A stretch of 64,000 nucleotides of DNA from Linyphia triangularis (lineage: Eukaryota; Arthropoda; Arachnida; Araneae; Linyphiidae): contig OZ021727.1 of the NCBI GenBank assembly GCA_963978545.1, positions 21,421,943 through 21,485,942 on the forward strand. The letters are read 5' to 3'. Below the pieces are notes generated by a model. The model saw only the letters and a list, made by a program, of their open reading frames with translations. It had not been told where the DNA came from and made no database searches. Below, piece after piece: positions 20,945-32,869 of the stretch (positions are counted from its first letter, which is position 1; every line of letters begins with the position of its first letter). Both the position numbers and the translations under genes were made by a program.

Positions 20945-22039
20945 ATGATGAAGATTTTTGAAAACCATAAGTATGATAAAAAAAATTTACACGATTATAA
21001 TGCAGTCTTTAAACTGTTTCTAATAAATGGGATACCACTGAGATATACAGTGCATGGAAATTTTGTTCAGAAATTCGTTCCAACCTGTTTCGCAATAGGT
21101 TTATATTTACATTGTATGTTAAATATCTTAGATGCCGTGTGCATATTTTATGACAACCAAAATCAAATCACAAACAATTTTTTGCTGATACTGATCACTA
21201 ACACTGTGCTTCTTATTTTGTGGCAAATGCTCTACCGCAGAAGAAAATCCATCGAGAAAACCGTTGCTTATCTACAGGCTATGCGCGAATGTTATTTTGG
21301 ACAAGTTGCATTTTGTAATAAGTGGGCCAAATGGATTTGGATAGCGGTAATTTGCTTCTTTGCCCAAAACATTATTCAAGTGCGAATCTTTTTTAAGACG
21401 GGAAATCAAAGGGTGAATGTATCTTGGTTAAGATATATTTTGATTCTTAACCGTTTTCTTCGTGCTCCTTTATTTTGGACGATTCTCAATACTCTTACTC
21501 TGTTTTGCTGCATGTTACTAGCTGACATTCGTAATAGTTTACGTCTCTGTAGAACAATACTAAAGAAAAAAACCTCGGATTCCAAAAAGTGCCTTGAACT
21601 GTATAAAAGAACACTGTTACTCAAGAATGAGATGGAAGCAGTTTTGTCTTTGCCGATTATGTTGATGATGTCATTGGAGTTTTTCTGTACCGTGTATGTA
21701 TTGACTATCATATTAGATTATTCAAACTCCGGACCACGATATTTGTTCGCTTATTCTTCGCTATTTTTCAGTACGTTATTATACTCTTGTCTTGGAATCT
21801 CTGCATCAGAAGTGGACGTGGAATATATATTATTATCCAAAACTTATTGCTCTTTGAGGAATTTGCATCACTGCGTTCAATGTCCTTACTCAGAAGATTT
21901 AAGATTATTGCGCATCTTTAATGATGACAAATGCAGAATGACTTTTTCTGTTTGCGAAGTGTTTAACTTTACTAGAGACTTTGTTTTCTCATCCATCGGA
22001 GTGGTGGTTACTTATGCCCTACTAATAATACGAACTTAG
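20945..22039 (+). CDS. Gustatory-receptor-like 7TM chemoreceptor, intact
   Basis: Intronless 364-codon gene with a doubled ATG at its start. Predicted TMs lie at about 41-66, 78-96, 130-150, 172-193, 234-257, 266-287 and 347-363. Motifs: GIPLRYTVH at 30-37, YRRRKSIEKTVAYLQAMREC at 97-116, SWLRYILILNRF at 160-171, LTLFCCMLLADIRNSLRLCR at 184-203, CLELYKRTLLLKNEMEAV at 216-233, SASEVDVEY at 286-294, a loop with C302, C310 and C313, DDKCRMTFSVCEVF at 327-340, and the terminal VVVTYALLIIRT. As a GR it would form a ligand-gated cation channel; specificity is unknown. Closest paralogues are the decayed copy at 29593-30660 and the receptor at 17505. The 3' flank holds a 127-bp triplication. Confidence 0.87.
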   Translation: MMKIFENHKYDKKNLHDYNAVFKLFLINGIPLRYTVHGNFVQKFVPTCFAIGLYLHCMLNILDAVCIFYDNQNQITNNFLLILITNTVLLILWQMLYRRRKSIEKTVAYLQAMRECYFGQVAFCNKWAKWIWIAVICFFAQNIIQVRIFFKTGNQRVNVSWLRYILILNRFLRAPLFWTILNTLTLFCCMLLADIRNSLRLCRTILKKKTSDSKKCLELYKRTLLLKNEMEAVLSLPIMLMMSLEFFCTVYVLTIILDYSNSGPRYLFAYSSLFFSTLLYSCLGISASEVDVEYILLSKTYCSLRNLHHCVQCPYSEDLRLLRIFNDDKCRMTFSVCEVFNFTRDFVFSSIGVVVTYALLIIRT

Positions 22040-22058
22040 AACTCAATGCACTAGAGAT

Positions 22059-22435
22059 AAATATAGCACATTCACAGTTTCATAAATATAATTGTAAAAC
22101 ATATTTTTAATTATTATATTTATTATTCTTTTTTATTTATAAATATTGCCTCCTTAACAATGAACTTATATTTTAAATTAAACGTAAATATAGCACATTG
22201 ACAGTTTCATAAATATAATTGTAAAACATATTTTTAATTATTATATTTATTATTCTTTTTTATTTATAAATATTGCCTCCTTAACAATGAACTTATATTT
22301 TAAATTAAACGTAAATATAACACATTGACAGTTTCATAAATATAATTGTAAAACATATTTTTAATTATTATATATATTTTTTTATTTATAAATATTGTCT
22401 CCTTAACAATGAACTTATATTTTAAATTAAACGTA
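22059..22435 (+). repeat. 127-bp unit in three tandem copies
   Basis: Units start AAATATAGCACATT.ACAG at 22059, 22186 and 22313 and end at about 22435. The copies differ at only a few positions. The matching flank after the paralogue at 30660 has one unit, so the triplication arose after the block duplicated. It probably lies in the 3' UTR or just beyond. Confidence 0.95.
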
Positions 22436-24038
22436 TACTCTAAATTAATTAATAATGGTTGATTGTGTTATAAAATGAACATATAAATGATAGTACGTAG
22501 AAATATAGCGCATCATCTTCTCATATTTTTTATTTCTACTCCAAATAATATAACCGCCAGCTCCGCCTAATGAACTTTCGTTTAGTGCTTGATTCCTACA
22601 TAGAAGAATGTGTTCCTTATCCTTTGCTCTATTTTTATTGTCTGTTCATTAAATGTTTGTTATGTGTATAACTATTTACTATTATATTTTATGTTACACT
22701 AAAAGATTTTCGTTCTTAACCCCTATTATCATGTCATAAAAATACATTAAATACAAAGTGTTTAATCACAATATTTAGATAAAATTCGAAAAGAATTGTC
22801 CTCATTTCTTGATTTCAAAACTTTCAGAGAAAATAAAATAAATAAAAAATAAATGTGAAAGCACAAAAAATTTCAAACACAATTTATACAGATGATCCAA
22901 GCATATTTAGAGAAGGAAAGTGTATTAATTTTTCTCCAATAATTATATTTTCAAGTATTTTAAACCATTTTCAAACCCTTAACGTCTGTTAATTGGTGCA
23001 TCTTCTACAATCTTAAAAAAAGTAATAATATATGTGCACAATTGAATAAAGTTTTAAAATTAAATTGCCTTTGTTATTTTTGGAGAGTATTCTCAAATTG
23101 GATGCATTGCAATTTATATAAACTTAAACTGAACCGAGAAAACTGCCTTCTTTTCAAAACAAAAAAAAAAATCCTAAAATTGTTTATATCACATAGCAAC
23201 CCTTGATGTGTAAACAATCCTTTAAGAATATAAAAACCATTTATGCCTTTTTTTCCACACAAAAAATATTTTAAAACTTAAATGGCTTAGAAAGCTGGAA
23301 TTTGGTAAGTTCTTTCTTTTGATCGCGTGCATTTACTTACTATCTTGAATGAAAATTTTAAAGTATAGATTTTTTAAATAGTCTTTGAAAACTTTTAAAG
23401 TTATGTTCCTCGTAACTTTACGAATAAATAAATATTTCCACTATACTAGTTAGTAACTACGTAATATTCTCGCAACCACTTTAACTATCCATCCGATATT
23501 AGTTTCAATCGATCCTGTATCATCATTAATGTAATCAATAAACTCAGAACATAGAGAAAGATACTGAAATATGCATTATAATAATTAAAAAAAAAATTAA
23601 AAAGTAAAAACCAATTCAATCTACCTAAATGATAAAATATTAACCATTAGTTTAATGTCTAACCAAAGTGTAATAATGATTATTATAATGACTCATGATG
23701 ATTAGTGAGCCAATAATTTAAAAAATATTATTTGTGCCTGAGTAATAAATGCAGCAAATAATGATACTTTCATTTGGTTATGACGCCATTTCTAAGCCCA
23801 TAGAAAACGCACTCTTTTTCTTTGATTCCTTACAGAATAATGCTTAAAAATCTTCATTACATTGAAGATTTGTTCATTACTTTTATATTGTAAAATCTTT
23901 TTTTGGTAAGAACATTTATCATTCCATAATCTTTTTAAATATTGCTGCTAGTAAATAATAATTAAAAAAAAACTATGTTATTTGATGTTAATTTAGAAAT
24001 TTGTTTAAAGCAAGATTTGTCGCTATCAGTAAAGAAGA
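22436..24038. other. Intergenic, nothing recognised
   Basis: AT-rich noncoding. 22440-22520 continues the receptor 3' flank shared with 16000 and 30840. The open frame 23074-23262 (-) has no motif. Confidence 0.5.
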
Positions 24039-24610
24039 CGTTTATTAAAAAGTAACAAGCTTAATAATACTAGGAAGAATTTACAAGATTTTGAGGACGT
24101 TTTTCAACTTTTTTTGGTGACTGACATTCCACAAAAGGATTTTATACATTTAGGTATCCAAAGATCAGTTTCAAAAAGTTCAGTAATTGTTTTCAACTTG
24201 CATTACTTAATAAGTTTATTCGATTACGATTGCAAAATTTTCGGAAACCATTCTGAAAAATCATTTTTTAAATTTTTTTTTTTTTTTTATTTTTATTTTG
24301 TTTATATTAGGTATTTGTTTATAAAATACACTTTATCGCAGAATATACGCAAACATTATTATCGACATGTAAAATTTCTTGTCAGCTATTCTAAATGCAT
24401 GTACGTAAGAGTAACATTTCTTATTTTTCATGATACACTAATATTGACATACACAGTAATTATAATTTACGGAAAATTGGATTTCAAACTTTTCTCATGG
24501 CTTCAAAATAATATAATTTGGAACCGCGATATATTTTATTTCACACAGTCGTTATTTCTCTTTTCCTTAGAATTCTAACAATATTCTGGTGTATGGGGGG
24601 CATTTGTAGG
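24039..24610 (+). pseudogene. GR-like receptor, N-terminal half, start lost
   Basis: Reads NLQDFEDVFQLFLVTDIPQKD from about 24078, matching the NKLQDYSIAFTLFLVTGIPLKY block of the receptor at 12415. It continues with LHYLISLFDYDCKIF, NIRKHYYRHVKF, SWLQNNIIWNRD and, after a frameshift near 24575, ILTIFWCM. The segment between FDYDC and the basic block is partly replaced by poly(T) (FFFFFYFYF). No in-frame ATG lies between the upstream stop at 24030 and the conserved region. Nothing after TM4 is found. Confidence 0.7.
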
Positions 24611-25229
24611 TATTTAAACAATTTAAAGTAAAATGGCAAAATCGATGAAAATTTAATTTTTTTTTATTTCGTTTCATATGAATTGAACATTTCTCTTTTC
24701 AAATCATTTTCCACTTTTCTTGTACTTTAAATAAAAGTTTGTTTATAGACATTGAAAAACGATTGTTAATACAAAAAATCCATGTAGAGCGATTCCAAAA
24801 TCATGTTTTCTACAGAAAAGATTTTTCGGTAATACTGCAATACAGCTTTTGTTCTATCTGAAAATGTATTTAAGACAGAATTATAATTTTTGTACAGTTG
24901 TTGGTTATACTATGTAGAGTATAATGAACTACGATTTGACTGTACCTATTTTTTTTTCGAAAAGTTATTGCTATATATTCATAATAATACGTTGCGAAAA
25001 TATTGAAATTTATGCTTAATGTTATATAACAGCATGTATATTTTTTATTTTTGAAAATATAATTTAGATTTTAGAACATTATACTCATGAATATCAAATA
25101 ATCATCTATTAAAAAGTAAAACAAAGTATATTTTAAAACTTTGATTTTACAACCTTTAACCATTTTGACAAAATATTGGTCAATTTTGAATGAAAATATA
25201 ATTAAAAAGAAGTTAATATTTTTGTCTAT
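24611..25229. other. Noncoding, nothing recognised
   Basis: AT-rich sequence between a receptor stub and a LINE relic. No ORF or motif supported. Confidence 0.5.
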
Positions 25230-27235
25230 TTCAGCTTGAACCATCTTACCCTATCCGAAGCCGCCTTCCTCCTTTTATTAACACCTATACTCTTCAAATT
25301 CCTTTCCATGTTGTCCATCCACCTTGTACGTGGCCTATCTCTTTTTCTTTTTCCTTCTGGGTTTTGAAATGTTATCTTTTTGCTGGATTTTCATCTTCAT
25401 ACCTATATACATGGCCGAGACATCTTATTTGCGATACTTTAATGACTTTTATTATGGTTGGCTCTCTGAATTTAACTTGTAGTTCATTATTATACATTAT
25501 TCTCCAAAACTCGGTTTTCTTTACCGGTCCAAAAATTCCTCTCAGGATTTTTCGTTCAAAAATCACGAATTTTTCTTCATCTGATTTATTCATTGTCCAG
25601 CATTCGCTTCCATATTGGTCTAAATAATGTTTTATATATCTGTATCTTTGTTTCTCTGCTTAAAAATTTGGGTTTAAACTGGTTGCGTAAACCATAGTAG
25701 CATCTGTTAGCCATGTTAATTCGATTCTTAATTTCAGATGTAATATCGTTATTCTTATTTACAATTGTACCCAAATATTTGAACTGGTCAACCTTCTCAA
25801 AAACATAGTCATTTATTTTCAGCGGCAACCGAACAAGGACTCTGTTTGTCACAGCCATGAACATAGTTTTTTCTTCATTGATTGTCAGGGCAATATTTTT
25901 GGCTGCTGCTTCAAGGGCAGAAAATGCTTCCACTATTGCTGCTTTAGTTCTTCCTATGATGTCAATATCATCTGCAAAGGCTAACAATTGTACTGATTTT
26001 GTAAAAATTGCCTTTTGTGTCTGTATTCCAGAGTCTCTAATTGCTTTTTCTAAGGGAATATTAAATAAATGGTATGAAATAGAATCCCCTTGCTTCAATC
26101 TTTTTTGAGTATATAAGGCATCTTAAAAATCTGATCCTAACTTTACTCTACACTTTACTCTGCTAATCGTTATTTTTACTAAGTTTGTCAATTTCTAGGG
26201 TATTCCCAAATCTGTCATTGCTTGAAATAATTTGTCCTCATCAATGCTGTCGTATGATGCCTAAAAATCAACAAATAGGTGGTATGTGTCTATACCATAT
26301 TCCTTTGTCTTTTCCAGAATTTGTCTAATGCCGTGGATTTGATCAAGTAGTTGATCTACCCTTTTGGAATTCTCATTGATATTCACTAAAGATTTTAGTT
26401 GTATAAGTAACTAAGCTTTCTGCTAGAATATTTGATAGGATCTTATAGGATGTGTTCAACAGAGTAATCCTTCTATAGTTGTTGCATTCTAACTTATCTC
26501 CTTTTTTGTATATCGGACATATGGATCCATCTTCCCATTCAATTGACATTTGTTCCAAATTCCATACATTGGAGAAAATGACATGTTTATTTCTGATAAG
26601 TTTAGGCTCTTTTATGTTCAGGAGCTCGGCCTTGATACCGTCCCGTCCTGCCGCACTGTTACTAATTAATTTATTTATCGTTCTCCTTACTTCATCCAAC
26701 GATGGTGGTTCTAAGATTTCACTTTGGTTCTGGTATATGCCTCTTAACATTTACTCTGTTCTGCATAATCAATTTTTTCCGTTAAGAGAAATTTTGCCGC
26801 CATCTTTTGAGTATTTCACCTCTGTCATTAACAAGCTCACCAGATTTATCACAGTGTGCGTTCTAGCACAAAACTCTCTTCTAGTATTGTTTACTGTCTG
26901 GTAGAATTTCTTTCCTCTTTCTGCTTCTTGAAATTTTCTATTTCCTGATATTACTCTTCTCAGTAGATTCTCTTTTTCTGCTTGAAGATTCTTTTTTCTT
27001 GCCTACTAATTTTTTTATACTCTTCCTCTGCATTTCTTGTATAGTGTTTTTGCACCATCAATCTGTATGCACGTTTTTCTTTTCATTTATTATTTCACAT
27101 TCAGCATCATACCAATCCTGTGACTTCTTTCTCGAGCGGACTGGAAGTGTTTACCTTGCTGCCTCCATAATTATAGGCTTAAGTTTCTCCCAACTGCTAT
27201 CTGATAGAAAATATAGCATGTCCAAAAAAACGTAA
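25230..27235 (-). mobile_element. Dead LINE (non-LTR retrotransposon), ORF2 region
   Basis: On the minus strand from the high-coordinate end: SSWEKLKPIIMEAARY, then KFYQTVNNTRREF, then a reverse-transcriptase start in 26750-26373 (AAGRDGIKAELLN, CPIYKKGDK, CNNYRRITLLNTSYKILSNI), the catalytic FADDIDIIGRT in 26098-25586, FKYLGTIVNKNN, FERKILRGIFGP, RCLGHVYR, and a terminal RPRTRWMDN in another frame. Several frameshifts and stops break it. The 5' half with the endonuclease is missing, as is typical of 5'-truncated copies. I do not assign a clade. It separates the two copies of the receptor block. Confidence 0.85.
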
Positions 27236-27351
27236 ATCACGAGATTTAATAACATTGTGCTCGATATTATCTGCAATTATTTACTTTTGAAAATCGGCCC
27301 ACGCCATTAAATTTTTATGATTTTTTTTTTTTTTTTTTTTAATTCATGTTC

Positions 27352-27386
<35 letters not shown>

Positions 27387-27870
27387 TATACTCTCTATCT
27401 CCATTTCTAAAATTCTCCAAAATATTAAACTTTTGATGCATTCTATGAGCAAATATAAATTAGAAAACAAATTATAATTTTTTACAATTCTTTCCGTGAA
27501 TTGTAATTCACGATATATATTAGTGATTCAATCTGTATTCCCGAGTAAAATAAATCGATACTAAACTAATTTAATTTTTATTTTACTTTATTTACTTATT
27601 CAATGTGAAGAGAATAAAAAAGTACGTCAAAAATATAATGGATACAGTAATATTGCTTATGCAAGATTAGAATAGATATCATTGATAAACCATTGGAGAA
27701 TAAATCTAATCTTCGTAGAAATAAATAATTCCGCAAAATACTTATAATTCTCAATTTTCTCAAAACCAATTATGAAAAAGTTATAATGCTACGTAAAAAG
27801 CGTATGTTCTTGTATTTTTTAAGACATTAAATTCTTGTTTTCTTAGTTACTTAGCACCACAAATAGAGTG
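27236..27870. other. Poly(T)-rich spacer, then receptor upstream region
   Basis: 27318-27386 is mostly T. From about 27560 the sequence is collinear with the upstream region of the receptor at 17505 (AATAAATCTAATC..CGTAGAAATAAATAATT shared with 17070-17105). Confidence 0.6.
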
Positions 27871-27914
27871 TTTAAAGCATAGAAACAACATTGTAGAATA
27901 AATCTTTCAGAGTG
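27871..27914 (+). promoter_or_regulatory. Degenerate copy of receptor core promoter
   Basis: TTTAAAGCAT at 27871 and TCAGAGTG near 27906 occupy the positions of the TTTAAAAG/TCAGTG pair before the receptor at 17505. Confidence 0.3.
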
Positions 27915-28035
27915 TAACATGTGCATAATATCCATATCTTCATTAATGATGAAGTGATAAAACTCTGCGTTTTGATTGTTGCTATTTAGGCATATACCGT
28001 TTTTAAACACATAATCAATCGACGTTTTTGCAATC

Positions 28036-28309
28036 ATGATGTCTTTTTATAATTCCAAATACAAAATGAAATATTTACAAGGATATGGTGAGGTTTTTAA
28101 GTTATTCTCAATAAAAAGGGTACCGCTGAAATATACAATGCTACGAAATTTCGTACAAAAGTTGGTTTCCACCTCTGTCGCAGTTGGTTTAAATCAACAT
28201 TATCTCTTGGTTTTCTTTGATTTTATTTGGAAACTTAATGATAACCAATATCAAATAACAAGAACATTGTTAGTCATGGTGATCTCTAACATCGTGATTT
28301 CTGCAGCCC
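28036..28309 (+). pseudogene. GR-like receptor, N-terminal stub cut by deletion
   Basis: About 85 codons of receptor: KMKYLQGYGEVFKLF, VPLKYTMLRNFVQKLVST, LNQHYLLVFFDFIWKL, NQYQITRTLLVMVISNIV. It is the paralogue of the receptor at 17505, starting at the equivalent ATG (28066) or an upstream one at 28036. At about 28305 it jumps directly into sequence equivalent to 19485 in the first block, so the rest of the receptor and ~1 kb of spacer are missing. The frame ends shortly after at a TGA. Confidence 0.8.
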
Positions 28310-29592
28310 GAAAATTTTATTTCAATAACCGGGAATCAAATTGATTTCTTTAGATTTCGTTGATAAATCAAAGAATGCTTGCTTATGTGAGATAAAAAAA
28401 AACAAAAAAACGTCGATAGAGATAACAGATAATTGGGGGAAGTCAATTCTTGTTTGACAAATCTAGAGCACACTGATCTGAAACGAATTTAACATTCGTA
28501 AGAAGAGGTGAAAAATCTGTTCAAAAATTCCAAACGATTTCATTTAATCTGAGGGAATTGAGAGATGTCATTTTCTTAAAATAAATTAATGTTCTTCTTC
28601 AAAGGTTTCAGAAACTTATATGGTCCGTTATTAGAAGAATATCTGCCGTAATAAAAACAAGGGAAGTTCAACATAATATTAGTTTTGACAACACATATTT
28701 TCTTAATAAATCTTTTATGTTAAACAATGAAGGTTATTCAAAAGTGTTTGTCAGGGGGTCAAGTAGTTTAAAGTATTATTTTATCTATATAAACTGAAAT
28801 CCTTTTCCTTTGAGAAAATATTTATCAATAACATATACACTACATTTTCATACTATTTTAATTTTTTTTAAATCTAGTAATATTGTCATTTGATAAGTAA
28901 GAATTGTACCGGTTTTTAAACTGATTTTCTACCTGTATACCCCACTCCCCACCCATAATTAAAACCTCGTACAATCTCTTTAGAGCAATTTGTATATACG
29001 TTTCTTATACGTAATTGTATATACATAATTTAAAATGCAATTTATACCTTGAATGTAGTTTTTCAGTTTATGTATTATGATTCACAATCTCTCCTTATGA
29101 TTAAATTTGTAATATCCAGTCCTACCAAATAATTGTTTTTCTTTTTACTTGCTTGAAATACTAACTCGATTTGGAATAAACGAAACATTAAGTCAAAACA
29201 ATTATGGACGCAATAAAATAGCTAACATAAAATACGATTCATTTTTAAGGATAGATAAGATTGATATACTATTAGGGAATACGACTATAGACCAATGGCG
29301 ATAACTAATTTAGTAATGCATTTTATATTTCTCAATTTTATAAAAACCAATTTGGGAAAATTAATATTACTTACGAAAATGCTCGTGAAGAAATATGTTT
29401 TTGTGTTTTTCATTTCAATAATAGTATGTTTTGCGTTGGTTACTTAGTGCTACAAATAGAGATTTAAATATATAGATCCAACATTGCAGATTTCAGCGTT
29501 CACAGTGTAACATATGTCCAGTACTATATCCTCTTTAATATATCATTTTATATCATTTAATTTTATACTTATTTCATTAACTTTGTGCAAAG
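28310..29592. other. Second copy of duplicated-block spacer
   Basis: Paralogous to about 19485-20944, with many substitutions and small indels. A degenerate core-promoter pair lies at 29463 (TTTAAATA) and 29502 (ACAGTG), again 39 bp apart. Confidence 0.75.
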
Positions 29593-30660
29593 ATGAAAAT
29601 TTTGAAAAGTATAATAAAAAATATTTACAAGGATATAGTGTGGTTTTCAAATTCTTTTTGATAAATGGGATACCACTAAAATATACCATATATCGAAATT
29701 TTGTTCAGATGTTGGTTCCAACCTGTTTCACGATAGATTTAAATTTACATTATCTATTGGATACCTTAGATGCTGTATGCATATTTCATGACAACCAAAA
29801 TCAACCAACAAAAAATTTGTTGCTGAAGCTTATCACTTACACTGTGCTTTTTATTCTATCGCAAACGCTCTACCGCAGAAGAAAATCTATCGAGAAAACT
29901 ACTGCCCATCTATAGGCTATGTACGAATGTTATTTTGGACAGGTTGCATTTAATAATAGGAGTACCAAATGGATTTGGATAGCGCTGATTTTCCTTTTTA
30001 CTCAAATCATAACTAGAGTACGATTCTTTTTTATTGAAGAAAATCAATGGGTAAATATATATTGGTTTAAAAAATTGTGATTCTTAACCGTTTAGTACGT
30101 GCTCCATTCTTTTGGACGATGTCCAATGTTCTTACTCTGTTTTGCTTTATGTAACTATTTGACATTCGTAATAGTTTACGTCTATGTAGAACAATACTGA
30201 AGAAAAGATTTTTGGATTCAAAGAAGTGCCTTGAACTGTATAAAAGAACACTGTCACTCAAAAATAAGATGGAAGCAGTTTTGTCCTTGCCTATCATGTT
30301 GATGATGTCATTGAAGTTTTCCAGTACGATTTATGCATTGACTATTATTTTGGATTATTCAAACACTAGGTTACCATATTTATCGCTTATACTGTGCTAT
30401 TTTTCAGTACTTTATTATACTTTTGTCTCGGAATATCAGCATCAGAAATGGACGTAGAATACAAATTCTTATCGAAAACTTATTGTTCATTGAGGAATTT
30501 GCATCAGTGTGTTCAATGCCAGTACTCAAAAGAATTAAGATTGTTAAAAATCCTTAAGGATGACAGATGCAGAATGATTTTATCTGCTTGCGAAGTGACT
30601 TGTTTTTTTTAATCCATAGGAGAAGTCGTTACATATGCTTTGCTAATAATACGAACTTAG
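29593..30660 (+). pseudogene. GR-like receptor pseudogene (copy of 20945 gene)
   Basis: Full-length but broken copy of the receptor at 20945-22039. The ATG at 29593 is out of frame with the body because one T is missing early on. The body reads GIPLKYTIYRNF, NLHYLLDTLDAVCIFHDNQN and LYRRRKSIEKTTAHL, then a stop at 29913-29915 where the paralogue has a glutamine codon (TAG for CAG). Further frameshifts follow; CLELYKRTLSLKNKMEAVL, ISASEMDVEYKFLSKTYCSL, DDRCRMILSACEV and the final LLIIRT remain visible. The loss of function appears older than that of the receptor at 17505. Confidence 0.88.
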
Positions 30661-30964
30661 AACTCAATGCACTTGAAAAATATGACACGTCGGCAGTTTC
30701 ATAAGTATTATAATATAAACACATTTATAGGTATTATATTTATTATTCAGTTATATTTATAACCATTGTACCCTTACATGTGAATATATACTTTAAATTA
30801 TACATATACCGTAAATTAATTAAAAACATTTGAGTGTGTTATAAAATGAAAATACAAATTAGAGTATGTAGAAGTACATTAGACACAAAGCTTGTAATCC
30901 CAATATTTAAATAAAAGACCTTTGCTTATCATCGGGTGCAATAATATTCTATCCAAAATATATT
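30661..30964. other. Receptor 3' flank
   Basis: About 300 bp, matching the flank after 22039 (AACTCAATGCACT..A, CAGTTTCATAA) and after 15830. No coding content. Confidence 0.6.
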
Positions 30965-31665
30965 GAGCATTCAGATGTCCAAATGGATGTGGACAGTCAT
31001 GGTTTGCATTTTAATCATAATATTATTTTAGCAATTCTAAGTATTTCGATTACATCAAAATGGTACCTTGAAAACGAGTCATGATTAATAATAATTTTGA
31101 AGAGAAACTGCTACATTGTTCTATTTTGTTTAGGACTCCCCACACTGCTCCAACTTTTTTTCTTTGCTACATGATTTACATAGATATCAGTAAAAGTTTG
31201 AGTTTGTGTAGAAAAACATCGAAGAAGAAACCTTTAAATGCAAAAAAGTGCTTCGAACTTTACAAATTACTCTCTTGCTCAAGAATAAAATGGAAAAAGT
31301 ATTGTCCTTGCCGATTCCGTTGAAGCTGTGTTCTGAATTTCTGAGCACAGTGCATGAATTAAGTTTAATTTTGAAGGATTCGCTTAACGTAGCAAAAGTT
31401 CAACTAGGTTATTTACCATATTCAATACTTTTGCATGGTGCTTTTTTATATTTCTATCTGTCACTATCGGTGTCAAAAGTAGACGTTGGATTCTATTTGT
31501 TATGTGAAACTTATAGTTCCTTGGTGAACTTGTCTAATGTCCTCCCACTTAAGAATTGAGAGTTGAGAATTTTGAGCATATTTGAGGCTGACAGATATCA
31601 AATGTCTTTTTCTGTGTGTGGAGTGTTCACCTTTACTAAAGAAAACTACAGAGGTTACATTTAAA
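30965..31665 (+). pseudogene. GR-like receptor pseudogene, C-terminal two thirds
   Basis: Related to the receptor at 2291-3400. It begins with PKWMWTVMV (TM3 start), then a broken TM4 region with LCRKTSKKKPLNAKKCFELYK. The next frame gives ITLLLKNKMEKVLSLPIPL, FLSTVHELSLILKDS, FYLSLSVSKVDVGFYLLCETYSSL, and after another break LRILSIFEADRYQMSFSVCGVFTFTKE. The terminal TM is gone, replaced by a stop after ENYRGYI. At least four frame breaks. The N-terminal third is not found. Its 3' flank is the empty-site counterpart of the BEL/Pao insertion. Confidence 0.8.
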
Positions 31666-32299
31666 ATGGAGAATTTTTTTTCCCTTTAAACAGCTTTGTA
31701 ATTGAATGTTAATAGAATTTTAACTTCGTCCCTAAGCCTTTTCATTAAAAGAAAAAGAAAAAAAAAGTGCTAATAAATTTTCCTCAAATAATATTAATCA
31801 TTACACATTTCAAACTTTTTTTTGGTAGATATTACAGTGAAAATACACTCATGCGTAATAAACTGATTGGTTTCAATTTTACGATTTACAAGACAATTTA
31901 CGACAAATTATATCCTTGTTAATAATACGTGTGTTCAAATTTCAAATGAAAACATTTAATATATTTTTAATCTTTTAATTAAATATTTTAAATACTTTTT
32001 TTTATTAAATCTTTACTTTAAGTTAATTGAAATCGTTATTACAGAATTAACTTTTTTTTTAATTAAGATGGTAGTATCGTTTGTCAAGGGGTTTAGATAG
32101 CGATGACTAAACTCTCAAAACTCCAGTTTTACTCCCGATGAGTACCTTTTCACACTTTTCAGAATTTTGAAAAAATTCTAACATTTTCTATGTATTGATT
32201 TCAATAATAGAATGTCACATAAACTAAATATAACATTAAATTCTGGACAATGACCACCATGGAGTTGAATAATATCCCTCAAAGCTGTCTGTTTAAAGA
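31666..32299. other. Receptor 3' flank and spacer
   Basis: 31690-32000 is paralogous to the sequences on both sides of the BEL/Pao element (3400-3570 and 9567-9730). The rest shows nothing recognisable. Confidence 0.5.
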
Positions 32300-32437
32300 T
32301 AAATGTGAAGAAATTTTTTTAGTTTACTTGGTAATGAAATTTGCCGAATATGTTTTTCTGTTTGTGAAGTATTTGTCTTTAACAGTTCGTCCATTAGGGT
32401 TGTGGTCACATATGCATTACTATTAATGTCAAATTAT
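32300..32437 (+). pseudogene. GR-like receptor, C-terminal relic
   Basis: One frame gives SLLGNEICRICFSVCEVFVF, then NSSSIRVVVTYALLLMSNY: the family's DDxCRMSFSVCEVF block and the whole final TM with the TYALL signature. A few residues between them are lost. Only the last 45 or so codons remain. Confidence 0.75.
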
Positions 32438-32596
32438 AGAAATGTTTCAGTGTGCTACGTATACAGAACCTGAACGAGGTTTGATACACAAAAAAGACTT
32501 CAGCCTTTTCATTAAGAAAAACATACGGTATTGAAAAGTTTAATGGTGGTAAAAATGATGCGTTTTTAAGGCACATGGGTTATTAAAATGTATGGG

Positions 32597-32869
32597 TTAA
32601 CCCTCTGAGCGTCAAGGGAATGGGCGAAATTATACAGTTGTTTTCCCTGCAATAATTTTTAAATTTTATTTCTGATCCAAATATATAATTTTTTAAAATT
32701 ATTTTTTATTTGTTTTGTTTTAAGTAGGTTTTAAACTATCATCCTAATAAAAAGATTAAAAAAATATTTTATTTTACATTTTAATTATAAATTTAAAAAG
32801 GTTGTGTATTGCTGGAAAAACTGGGGATCAAATGACGGATATATACGCCCGTGACCCTCAGAAGGTTAA
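32597..32869. mobile_element. piggyBac-like MITE with TTAA ends
   Basis: Bounded by TTAA on both sides (32597-32600 and 32866-32869). The inner ends are inverted: CCCTCTGAGCGTCAAGG...GGGCG on the left against CCTTCTGAGGGTCACGGGCG on the right strand. About 265 bp internally, AT-rich, no ORF. TTAA targets and short inverted ends starting CCCT are piggyBac features; there is no transposase, so it is non-autonomous. Confidence 0.75.
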
